From contig NZ_CP047146.1 in the NCBI RefSeq assembly GCF_009834125.1, positions 8,030,501 to 8,094,500 of the forward strand: a stretch of DNA of 64,000 bases, written 5' to 3'. The notes beneath the pieces are model-generated. The model did not search any database. It saw only the letters and a program-made list of their open reading frames with translations, and had not been told where the DNA came from. A program made the position numbers and the translations under genes. Shown here piece by piece: positions 44,223 through 53,512 of the stretch. Origin of the DNA: Streptomyces sp. GS7 (lineage in GTDB: Bacteria > Actinomycetota > Actinomycetes > Streptomycetales > Streptomycetaceae). Every line of letters begins with the position of its first letter. The first letter of the stretch is position 1.

Positions 44223-46220
44223 TCAGGCTCCCTTCCCCGTCGTCCGCCGTTCCGTCGGCTGGGTGACCCGGTCGAGCATCAGGCCCAGGCAGACGATGGC
44301 GACGCCCGAGACCAGGCCGAGGGCCAGGTTGCCGGTGGAGAGGCCGGTGACGACGTCGTAGCCGAGGGCGCCGCCGCCGACCAGGCCGCCGATGATGACG
44401 ACGGCGAGGACGAGCACCACGCCCTGGTTCACGGCCAGCAGCAACGCGGGCCGGGCCAGCGGGAGTTGGACCTGCCGGAGGGTCTGCCAGCGGGTGGCAC
44501 CGAGGGAGTGGGCGGATTCCATGGCGGCGGGATCGACCTGCCGCAGGCCCTGGGTGGTGATGCGGATGACGGCCGGCAGGGCGTAGACCACGGCCGCGGC
44601 GACGGCCGGGGCGCGGCCCACGGCGAACAGCGCCACGACGGGGATGAGGTAGACGAACTGCGGCATCGTCTGCATCACGTCCAGGACCGGGCGCAGCAGC
44701 GCCTCGAAGCGCTTGCTGCCGGCGGCCAGGATGCCGATGCCGAAGCCCAGCACCAGGGTCACCACCAGGGCGGCGAGGACCTGGGAGAGGGTGTCCATGG
44801 ACGGGTTCCACACACCCAGTACGCCGATGGCGGCCATCGCGAGGACCGCGGTCAGGGCGGTGCGCCAGGTGCCGATGAGCCAGGCCAGCGCGGCGACGAC
44901 GAGCAGCACGCCGTACCAGGGCAGCGCGGTCAGGCCGTCGCGCAGCGGGTTGAGCACCCAGTTGGTGAAGTGCGCGGCCCAGTCGGCGGTGCCGCCGAGG
45001 ACGGGGACGCCGGAGTAGAGGTGGCCGACCATCCACTCCTTGAAGTCGTTGACCGGGCGGGCGATGGCCAGCGTCGCACCGGACGGCCAGACCGTCGAGC
45101 CGGACAGCCGGCCGACCAGGGCGAACGCCGCGGTGAGCACCGCGATCCCGGCCCAGGCGGGCCAGCCGCGCAGCCACTTGGGGCCGGTGGTGCCGGTGGC
45201 GGCGCCGACACGTTCGCCGGCCGCCGCGGTGGTGCGGTCCATGACGATGGCGAGCAGCACGATCGGGATGGCGGCGGCGAGCGCGGAGCCGACGTCCACC
45301 GAGGCCAGCGCCTGGTAGACGCGGTCGCCGAGGCCGGCCGCGCCGATCATGGAGGCGATCACGACCATGGACAGCGCCATCATGATCGTCTGGTTGACGC
45401 CGAGCAGCAGCTCCTTGCGGGCCAGCGGGAGCCGGGCGGTGAGCAGCCGCTGGCGTCCGGTGGCGCCGAGCGAGGAGACGGCCTCCAGGACGCCGGCGTC
45501 CGCGCCGCGCAGCCCGAGCGCGGTCAGCCGCGCCATCGGAGGCGCCGCGTAGATGACGGTGGCCAGCAGCGCGGCCGGTACGCCGATGCCGAAGACCAGC
45601 ACGACGGGGAGCAGGTAGGCGAAGGCGGGGAGCACCTGCATGGTGTCGAGGACCGGGCGCAGGATGCGGAAGAGGCGGTCGGAGAGGCCGGCGGCGAGGC
45701 CGAGCAGCGCGCCGACGGCCACCGAGACGGCGACCGCCACGACCATCAGGGCGAGCGTCTGCATGGTCGGGATCCACATCCCGAGCAGCCCGCTGACCAG
45801 GAAGGAGACCAGCGCGGTGGCGGCGATCCGGAGGCCGGCGACGCGCCAGGCCAGCAGCGTCAGACCGGCGGTCACGCCGGTCCAGCCCAGGGCGAGCAGC
45901 AGCAGGTAGACGGCGCGTACCGAGATCACCACGGCGTTGCTGAGGTGGCCCAGGAAGTACACGAACAGCCAGTGGCTGTCACGGTTGTTGATGATCCAGT
46001 CGCTGGTCTTGCCGAGCGGGCCGGAGAGGTCGACGGTCAGCGCGCCGGGCCAGGCGGCGCCTGACCACTTCGCCTGGACGAGCGGGACCAGGACCGCCGC
46101 GGCGACGGCGAGCAGCAGGAGCTTGGCGAGGCCGCGGCGGCGCAGGAGGGTCTGCACCGGGCCGAACCGGTCGGCGGCGCCCAGCGCGCCGGGCGTGGTG
46201 GTGGGTGCTGCGGTACTCAT
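44223..46220 (-). CDS. Fused double permease of the betaine ABC transporter
   Basis: A 665-residue protein with two complete OpuAB/ProW-like permease domains in tandem. Two EAA loops are visible: SSLGATGRQRLLTARLPLAR in the first half and HSLGATRWQTLRQVQLPLAR in the second. The gene duplicates and joins what is normally a homodimer. The ATG at 46220 overlaps the stop of a 56-residue frame, and its stop is 2 nt from the substrate-binding gene. It acts in the cytoplasmic membrane with the ATPase. Confidence 0.92.
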   Translation of the reverse strand: MSTAAPTTTPGALGAADRFGPVQTLLRRRGLAKLLLLAVAAAVLVPLVQAKWSGAAWPGALTVDLSGPLGKTSDWIINNRDSHWLFVYFLGHLSNAVVISVRAVYLLLLALGWTGVTAGLTLLAWRVAGLRIAATALVSFLVSGLLGMWIPTMQTLALMVVAVAVSVAVGALLGLAAGLSDRLFRILRPVLDTMQVLPAFAYLLPVVLVFGIGVPAALLATVIYAAPPMARLTALGLRGADAGVLEAVSSLGATGRQRLLTARLPLARKELLLGVNQTIMMALSMVVIASMIGAAGLGDRVYQALASVDVGSALAAAIPIVLLAIVMDRTTAAAGERVGAATGTTGPKWLRGWPAWAGIAVLTAAFALVGRLSGSTVWPSGATLAIARPVNDFKEWMVGHLYSGVPVLGGTADWAAHFTNWVLNPLRDGLTALPWYGVLLVVAALAWLIGTWRTALTAVLAMAAIGVLGVWNPSMDTLSQVLAALVVTLVLGFGIGILAAGSKRFEALLRPVLDVMQTMPQFVYLIPVVALFAVGRAPAVAAAVVYALPAVIRITTQGLRQVDPAAMESAHSLGATRWQTLRQVQLPLARPALLLAVNQGVVLVLAVVIIGGLVGGGALGYDVVTGLSTGNLALGLVSGVAIVCLGLMLDRVTQPTERRTTGKGA

Positions 46221-46386
46221 GCCCGACCCCGCTTCACGGTGCCCGTCGGCACGTTCATCGCGGCGGCGCGCTGGGCCTCGCGCCAGTGGCGCAGCAGGGT
46301 GGCGCGCAGCCGGGCGCGGCGGCCGGCGGCGGGGGCGCGGGGGGTGATGGCGCGGGCGGCGCCGCGGTAGGGGGCTGCGGCGTACA

Positions 46387-46387
<1 letters not shown>
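46217..46387 (-). CDS. Small basic protein between ATPase and permease genes
   Basis: A 56-residue Arg/Ala-rich protein beginning MYAAAPYRGAARAITPRAP and ending VKRGRA. It starts with a TGATG overlap to the ATPase stop and ends with an ATGA overlap to the permease start, so ribosomes would pass through it. The tight fit on both sides supports a real gene, but no homologue or function is known. It may only serve to couple the two neighbours' translation. Confidence 0.55.
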
Positions 46388-47573
<1,186 letters not shown>

Positions 47574-47577
<4 letters not shown>

Positions 47578-49115
47578 GCATCACCTCCTTGAGTCGGGGT
47601 CGCGTGAAGCATTTGGGCGCACTTCTCCCCCACCATGAGCACGCCAATCATCGGATTGACCGCGGGCATCGTCGGGAAGACCGAGGCGTCCGCGATCCGG
47701 ATGCCGTCAAGTCCCCGGATCCTCAACTCCGGGTCAACAACGGCGAGTTCGTCGTCGGCGGCGCCCATCTTGCAGGTGCCCGCCGGGTGGTAGACGGTGT
47801 GTGCGGCCTTGCGCACCAGCTCGCCGATCTCCGCGTCGTCGGTGACCTCGGGCCCGGGGAAGACCTCCCGCTTGAGCCACTTGGCGAACGGCTCGGCCTG
47901 GGCGACCCTGCGGGCCAGCTTGATGCCGTCGACGAGGGTCTGCCCGTCGTAGTCGCCCTCGTCCTCGAAGTACCGGAAGTCCAGCGCGGGCTTGACCTCG
48001 GGGTCCGCGGAGGTGAGGTAAAGGCGGCCGCGGGCGCGGGACTTGGGGATGTTGGGGGTCATCGACACACCGTGCTCGGGGCGCTCGTAGCCCAGCCGCT
48101 CGGGGTTGTCGGTGAACGGGATCTGGTAGAAGTGGAACATCAGGTCCGGGCCCTTGTGCTCCGGGTCCCGCTTGACGAACAGCCCGGCGTCCGAGTCCAT
48201 CGCGGAGTTCCCCGGGATCGGCCCGTCGGTCTCCCACACGATCACCGACTCCGGGTGGTCGATCAGGTTCTCCCCGACGCCCGGCAGGTCCAGTACGCAC
48301 TCGATGCCCAGCGCCTCCAGGTCCTTCCTGGGGCCGATGCCGGAGTGCATCAGCAGCCGCGGGGTGTCCACCGCGCCCGCGCACACCAGCACCTCGCGCG
48401 CGGCCTCGACGTACACCTCCTCGCCGTCCTTGGTGCGGACGTGGACGCCCTTGGCGCGGGCGCCGTCCAGCTCCAGGCGGTGCGCCCAGGTCTCCAGCAG
48501 CAGCGTGAGGTTGGGCCGGTCGCCGGCCTCCATGTGCGGGTGGAGGTAGGCGACGGAGGCGGACGACCGCTTGTTGTTCTCCGGGTGGTAGGCGAGGTCG
48601 AAGAAGCCGACGCCCTCGTCGAAGGGCCGGTCGTTGAAGCCCACGACCTCCGGCACGCCGAGCGCCGTCCGCGCCGCCTCGACCCAGTCGGTGGCGATCT
48701 GGTTCTGGTCCTTCTTCGCCACCCGCACGATGTTGTTGCGGAGCTTGCCGAAGAACGGGTCCATGTCGGCGGCGCCCCAGCCGGTGGCGCCGGCCGCCTC
48801 CCACTCGTCCCAGTCGGACGGCAGCGGCTTGAAGGAGATCAGCGTGTTGTGCGAGGAGCAGCCGCCGAGCACCTTGGCGCGGCTGTGCAGGATGTGCGAG
48901 TTGCCGCGTGGCTGCTCGGTCGTGGTGTAGCCGTAGTCGAGGTCGCCGCCGAGCAGGCCGAGCCAGCGGCGCAGCGTCAGGACGTCGTCACGGTCGATGT
49001 CGGACGGGCCGCCCTCGATCACCGCCACGGTGATGCCGGGGTCCTCTGTGAGCCGGGAGGCGATGACGGAGCCGGCGGTGCCACCGCCGACAACGACATA
49101 GTCGTACACGGGCAT
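47574..49115 (-). CDS. betA: GMC-family choline dehydrogenase-like oxidoreductase
   Basis: A 513-residue FAD enzyme. The N-terminal [20 protein letters not shown] binds FAD. The signatures [18 protein letters not shown] and [17 protein letters not shown] mark the GMC family. The C-terminal catalytic His is in [11 protein letters not shown]. With the betaine aldehyde dehydrogenase and betaine transporter on either side, oxidation of choline to betaine aldehyde is the most likely reaction, although other alcohols are possible. Confidence 0.9.
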
Positions 49116-49184
49116 GAGGGGTGTGCTCCTTACTGCAAGAAGTGCGCGGGGTCCGGGAGTTGGGGGCTGCCGGGGGTACGGGGG

Positions 49185-50702
49185 TCAGCCCGCGAACCAG
49201 CGCACCGGCTCCGGCCGGAGGTTCTCGTAGATGTGCTTGCTCTCGCGGTACTCGTCGAGCCCGGAGGGGCCCAGCTCCCTTCCGATGCCGGACTTGCCGA
49301 AGCCGCCCCACTCCGCCTGCGGCAGGTAGGGGTGGTAGTCGTTGATCCATACGGTGCCGTGCCGCAGCCGGGCGGCGACCCGGCGGGCGCGCGCGGTGTC
49401 GGCGGAGAAGACCGCGCCGGCCAGCCCGTACTCGGTGTCGTTGGCGAGGGCGACGGCCTCGTCCTCGGTGGTGAAGGTCTCCACGGTCAGGATCGGGCCG
49501 AACGTCTCCTCCCGGACCACCGTCATCTCGCGATGGCAGCCGTCGAGCACGGTCGGCGCGTAGAAGTAGCCGCCGGCCGGGCGGACGTCGCTCGGCGCGG
49601 GGCGGGCGCCGCCGCAGCGCAGCCGGGCGCCCTCGGCCAGCGCCGAGGCGACGTACGCCTCGACCTTGTCCAGCTGCTGCTGCGAGACGAGCGGGCCGCA
49701 CTCGACGCCCTCGGCGGTGCCGCGGCCCAGCTTGATCTTCTCGGCGCGGCGGGCCAGTTCGGCGACGAAGCGGTCCCGGACGGACTCCTCGATGATCAGC
49801 CGGGCGCCGGCCGAGCAGACCTGCCCGCTGTGGATGAACGCCGCGTTCAGCGCCTGGTCGACGGCGGTGTCGAAGCCCTCGTCGGTGGCGCAGGCGTCGG
49901 CGAAGACCACGTTCGGGTTCTTGCCGCCCAGCTCCAGCGCGATCTTCTTGGCGCCGGAGACCGCCGCCGCGCCCGCCTTCGTGCCGCTGGCCAGCCCGCC
50001 GGTGAAGGAGAACAGGTCCACGTCGGGGTGGTCGGCGAGCCGCTGCCCGACCGGCAGCCCGGCCCCGGTGACGATGTTGGCGACGCCGGCCGGGAGGCCC
50101 GCCTCGACCAGCAGCCCGACCAGGTGGACGGTCGAGAGCGGGGTGACCTCGCTGGGCTTGATCACAAAGGTGTTGCCGGCCGCCAGCGCCGGCGCGATCT
50201 TCCAACTGGCCTGGAGCAGCGGGTAGTTCCAGGGCGTGATCAGCGCGCAGACGCCGACCGGCTCGTGCACCACGATGCTGTGCACGTCCGCCGACCCGGC
50301 GTCGACGACCCGTCCGCCGCTCTCGTTCACCACGAGGTCGGCGAAGTAGCGGAAGGCGTTGGTCACGTCGTCGACGTCGACCCGCCCCTCCTCCAGCGTC
50401 TTGCCGGTGTCCCGGCTCTCGATCAGCGCGATCTCCTCGCGGTCGCGCTGGAGCAGGTCGGCGACCCGGCGCAGCAGCGCCGCACGCTCGGCCACCGCCG
50501 TACGGGGCCAGGCCCCGGCGCCGCCGCCGAAGGCCCGCTTGGCCGCCGCGACCGCCGCGTCGGCGTCCTCCGCGCCGCCCTCGGCCACGAGCTGGAGCGT
50601 CGTCGCGTCGGCGGGGTCCAGGACCTCCCGCGTGGCGCCGGACGCGGCCGTCAGCCACTCCCCGCCTACGTGAATGGTCGCGCTTGTCTCGGTTGCCGAC
50701 AC
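49185..50702 (-). CDS. betB: Betaine aldehyde dehydrogenase
   Basis: A 505-residue NAD(P)-dependent aldehyde dehydrogenase. The catalytic Cys is in HSGQVCSAGARLI, the Glu in IALELGGKNPNVV, and the GFTGG-like loop is read as FSFTGGLASGTKAG. The neighbouring choline dehydrogenase and betaine transporter support betaine aldehyde as the substrate. The GTG at 50702 is used; no ATG lies close. It heads the five-product minus-strand operon, and its promoter should lie in 50703-50924. Confidence 0.92.
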   Translation of the reverse strand: MSATETSATIHVGGEWLTAASGATREVLDPADATTLQLVAEGGAEDADAAVAAAKRAFGGGAGAWPRTAVAERAALLRRVADLLQRDREEIALIESRDTGKTLEEGRVDVDDVTNAFRYFADLVVNESGGRVVDAGSADVHSIVVHEPVGVCALITPWNYPLLQASWKIAPALAAGNTFVIKPSEVTPLSTVHLVGLLVEAGLPAGVANIVTGAGLPVGQRLADHPDVDLFSFTGGLASGTKAGAAAVSGAKKIALELGGKNPNVVFADACATDEGFDTAVDQALNAAFIHSGQVCSAGARLIIEESVRDRFVAELARRAEKIKLGRGTAEGVECGPLVSQQQLDKVEAYVASALAEGARLRCGGARPAPSDVRPAGGYFYAPTVLDGCHREMTVVREETFGPILTVETFTTEDEAVALANDTEYGLAGAVFSADTARARRVAARLRHGTVWINDYHPYLPQAEWGGFGKSGIGRELGPSGLDEYRESKHIYENLRPEPVRWFAG

Positions 50703-50924
50703 GTCGATCTTCTGCCTTCCACTTACCGATGCGTTCTCACCGCCGGCACCCCGGGGGCAGCCAGCAACGGGAACCCCTCCCCGAAACCCCTCGGCCTATG
50801 CCCAAACGTGCACGGAAAGTGACCCGAGTCACGTCGGGCACTCCATATGCGCCCGATTAGCCCGGAACGTACCCTGAATAGCCGTATGCCCTCACGGGAG
50901 CCCCTCGGGACCGGAGGTAGCGAG

Positions 50925-51716
50925 ATGACCGGCACCCGCCGCACCCTCACCGCCCTGACCTGCGGCACGGCCCTCGTCGCAGCGACCGTCTGGAGCGGCG
51001 CCACGGCAGCAGCCCACAACCCCGGCAGCGAGGGCGACCTCGCGCACCGGACGGCCCAGCAGATCTCCGACGACGCCGTGCACGAGCTCCTCGCCGCGAA
51101 GTCCCTGCGCCTGCGGAGCACGACCAGCACCGACCCCACCCGGCTCGATCTCACCCTGGACCGCGAAGGCAACTGCGCCGGCCACATCAGCAAGGGCCCG
51201 CTCGGCCGGGTCGACCTGGTCAAGCGCGGCAAGAACGTCTGGGTGAAGCCCGACGCCGCCTTCTGGAAGAGCCAGTTCCCCGGCAACGACGGGACCGCCG
51301 CCGCCCGGGCCTACGGGGGCCGCTTCCTGCACGGCACCACCGACGACGACTTCCTCCAGCGCCTGACCGCCGCCTGCGACCTCAACAGCTTCCAGCAGGC
51401 GGTCGCCACCCCCGAGTCCTCCTCCCCTCCCGACCCGGCACCGCAGTCGCCCTCGTTCACCCTCACCAAGGGCCGGCCGACCACCGAGGAAGGGACCCCC
51501 GTCCTCCCCGTCACCAAGAAGGCCGGCGGCGCCGCCCAGACCGTCTACGTCGCCATCGAGGGCCGGCACTACCCGCGGAAGCTGGTCACCGAGATCGACG
51601 GCGAGACCGGCACCATCCAGCTCAGCGACTACGACCGGCCGGTCCCCTCCCACACCCCCGATCCCGGCGCCACCACCGACATCTCGGTACTGGAAGGTCC
51701 CGTCCAGAGCGTCTGA
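50925..51716 (+). CDS. Secreted protein, LppX/LprG-like architecture
   Basis: A 263-residue exported protein. A signal peptide is clear: RRTLTALTCGTALVAATVWSG with cleavage near TAAA/HNP. There is no lipobox Cys. The mature part has repeated beta-strand pattern (LRLRSTTSTDPTRLDL, GRVDLVKRGKNVWVKPDAAF) resembling lipid-carrier folds. The start at 50925 was preferred over 50886 for its GGAGGT site. Function unknown; divergent from betB. Confidence 0.75.
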   Translation: MTGTRRTLTALTCGTALVAATVWSGATAAAHNPGSEGDLAHRTAQQISDDAVHELLAAKSLRLRSTTSTDPTRLDLTLDREGNCAGHISKGPLGRVDLVKRGKNVWVKPDAAFWKSQFPGNDGTAAARAYGGRFLHGTTDDDFLQRLTAACDLNSFQQAVATPESSSPPDPAPQSPSFTLTKGRPTTEEGTPVLPVTKKAGGAAQTVYVAIEGRHYPRKLVTEIDGETGTIQLSDYDRPVPSHTPDPGATTDISVLEGPVQSV

Positions 51717-51796
51717 CCCGACCGCCCGCAGGGCTGCTCGGGTAACGCCCGGCGAGCCGTCGGGGGCGGGTGCGAGGGGCGCGAGACACTGCGGGC

Positions 51797-52006
51797 ATGG
51801 CGAGCAAGGCACCGAAGGCAGTACTTCAAGGCGGCCCCGAGGGCATCACGGAGCGGATCGTCGAGGTGGATCCGGACGGGGACGACCTGAAGGTTCCCTA
51901 CCGCGGTGGCTATGAGCACTTCCGGGTCACGAAGCGGGAGTGGGACACGGCCGAGGGGCGGCTGCCCGTCTACGAGTGGTGGGAGCGCACGGAGCTGCCG
52001 GGATAG
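51797..52006 (+). CDS. Small DUF5988-like protein
   Basis: A 69-residue soluble protein reading MASKAPKAVLQGGPEGITER and then LKVPYRGGYEHFRVTKREWD. It resembles the small conserved Streptomyces DUF5988 family. It starts with ATG at 51797. A 40-bp perfect palindrome follows 17 bases after its stop and separates it from the convergent membrane protein. Function unknown. Confidence 0.7.
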   Translation: MASKAPKAVLQGGPEGITERIVEVDPDGDDLKVPYRGGYEHFRVTKREWDTAEGRLPVYEWWERTELPG

Positions 52007-52022
52007 CTCCGCAGCTCCGTGC

Positions 52023-52062
52023 CCGGCGGGCGGGGCGGCCCGCGGGCCGCCCCGCCCGCCGG
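52023..52062. terminator. Bidirectional 40-bp palindromic terminator
   Basis: Bases 52023-52042 are followed directly by their exact reverse complement, 52043-52062, giving a loopless 20-bp inverted repeat that begins CCGGCGGGCGG. It lies in the 57-base gap between the convergent DUF5988-like gene and the minus-strand membrane gene, so it can stop transcripts from both sides. Confidence 0.75.
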
Positions 52063-52063
52063 A

Positions 52064-53083
52064 TCAGCTCGTGGGGGAGAAGGACTGCAGGGCCAGGTGC
52101 TCGGTCTCCTGCTGCCGGGGCCAGTCCGCCGCGGGCCCCAGGACGAGGACCGCGAACTGCCGGCCGTCCGCGGCGGCGAACGCGGTGTCGACGGCCTGGA
52201 CGCGGATGCCGAGGCGGTCGCTGTCGTAGGCGTAGACCAGCTGGGCGCCGCTGGAACCGGACGGTCCGGGGACCGGGCCGAGGCTGATCTGCTGATAGCC
52301 GGGGTTGCCGGCGAGTCCCTGGGACGCCTGCTCCAGGGCCCGCTGGGGGGTGAGGCCGGATTCGGTGATCTGGAAGATCTGGAGCAGGTTGCGGGAGTCC
52401 GCCGAGGTGTAGAAGACGCCGGTGGGCCGTTCGTCGCGCTGCCAGCCGTCGGGGACGGCGAGGGTGAAGCCCTTGACGTCGTGGACGACGTGGTAGCCGC
52501 CCGGGGCGCCGGAGGCGGTGGGCGAGACGGTCGGCGTACCGGACGCGGTGCCGCCGGTGGCGGGCGCCGTGGGGGTGGTGGTGACGGAGGCGGACGAGGT
52601 CGGCGGGTGGGCGGCGGGCGGGCGTGCCGGGGTGCGGCCCCAGAGGAGGTAGGCGCCACCGGCACCGATCGCCAGGACGCCCACCACCGCTGCGGCGATG
52701 AGGGCCCTCGTACGGCGGCGGCCGGTGCCCGGAACGGGCGGTAAGGGCGGGTAAGGGGTCTCCGGTGCGGGTGCGAACGCCTCGGCGGCAGGCGGGAACG
52801 GCGCCTCGGGCACGGGTGGGAACGGCGCCACGGGCGCGGGTGGGACCGCGGGCCCTTCGCGTGGCGGCGCCGGGGTGCCGGAGGAGGCGAACGGCGGCCA
52901 GGGCACATCGGGCGGCGGGGCGCCGGCACCGGACGCCGTACCGTCCGCGGACGGCGCTCCCATCGACGGGGCGGTCGTCGGGCGGGGCGGCAGCGGGCCC
53001 GTGTACGGGCGGGCGGGGCGCGGGGGTCCGGTCTCCCAGGACTGGGTGTCCGGGTTCCAGTGCGGTGCGGGTCCGTCGGGCAT
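52064..53083 (-). CDS. Single-span membrane protein with Pro-rich N-terminus
   Basis: A 339-residue protein. An N-terminal WNPDTQSWE motif and Pro/Ala-rich region of about 115 residues precede one membrane span (ALIAAAVVGVLAIGAGGAYL). The exported domain, after a Thr/Ser-rich stalk, has GYHVVHDVKGFTLAVPDGW and is found in extracytoplasmic domains of Streptomyces sensor-like proteins. It starts 6 nt after the 140-residue RHIM-motif gene and probably shares its transcript. Confidence 0.7.
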   Translation of the reverse strand: MPDGPAPHWNPDTQSWETGPPRPARPYTGPLPPRPTTAPSMGAPSADGTASGAGAPPPDVPWPPFASSGTPAPPREGPAVPPAPVAPFPPVPEAPFPPAAEAFAPAPETPYPPLPPVPGTGRRRTRALIAAAVVGVLAIGAGGAYLLWGRTPARPPAAHPPTSSASVTTTPTAPATGGTASGTPTVSPTASGAPGGYHVVHDVKGFTLAVPDGWQRDERPTGVFYTSADSRNLLQIFQITESGLTPQRALEQASQGLAGNPGYQQISLGPVPGPSGSSGAQLVYAYDSDRLGIRVQAVDTAFAAADGRQFAVLVLGPAADWPRQQETEHLALQSFSPTS

Positions 53084-53089
53084 GGCCGG

Positions 53090-53512
53090 TCAGCCTCCCA
53101 GGAGGGCGCTGACCGCCTGTACGACCGAGGCCCCCGAGGACAGCAGGCCGACGAGGGAACCGGCGTCGGTCAGGGCGGTGCGCAGCCGGGCCAGGCGGCC
53201 GGGGCCGGCTGCGCCGCTTTCGGTGATCTCGCCTTCGGTGTCGGTGAGTTGGGCGGTCAGGGCGGTGATCTCGGGGCTGCCCACGAGCCGCCCGAGGTCC
53301 TCCCGCAGCGCGCGGACGGCCTGGAGGAGTTCCTGCTGCGCCGGGTCGGTGGCGGGGGCGGAGCCCTGGTGATGGGTGACGGTGTTGTGGTTGCCGATGG
53401 CGAAGGCGCCCTGGACGCTGCCGATGTGGATCCCGTGGATGCCCTGGTCGGCGCCGCCGTTACCGCCGTTGCCGGGGTTGTCGCCGTTGCCGGGTGCGTC
53501 AGCCGTTGCCAC
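53090..53512 (-). CDS. Small protein with RHIM-like amyloid motif
   Basis: A 140-residue protein starting GTG at 53512. Residues 1-24 are Gly/Asn-rich. Residues 30-46 read IGSVQGAFAIGNHNTVT, a V/I-x-I-G-x-x-N-like core resembling the RHIM and bacterial amyloid signalling motifs. It is followed by a helical domain (QQELLQAVRALREDLGRLVG) with a hydrophobic C-terminus (SLVGLLSSGASVVQAVSALL), as in pore-forming or membrane-active effectors. It overlaps the larger membrane gene by 14 nt. The motif is shared with the end of that protein. Confidence 0.6.
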   Translation of the reverse strand: MATADAPGNGDNPGNGGNGGADQGIHGIHIGSVQGAFAIGNHNTVTHHQGSAPATDPAQQELLQAVRALREDLGRLVGSPEITALTAQLTDTEGEITESGAAGPGRLARLRTALTDAGSLVGLLSSGASVVQAVSALLGG

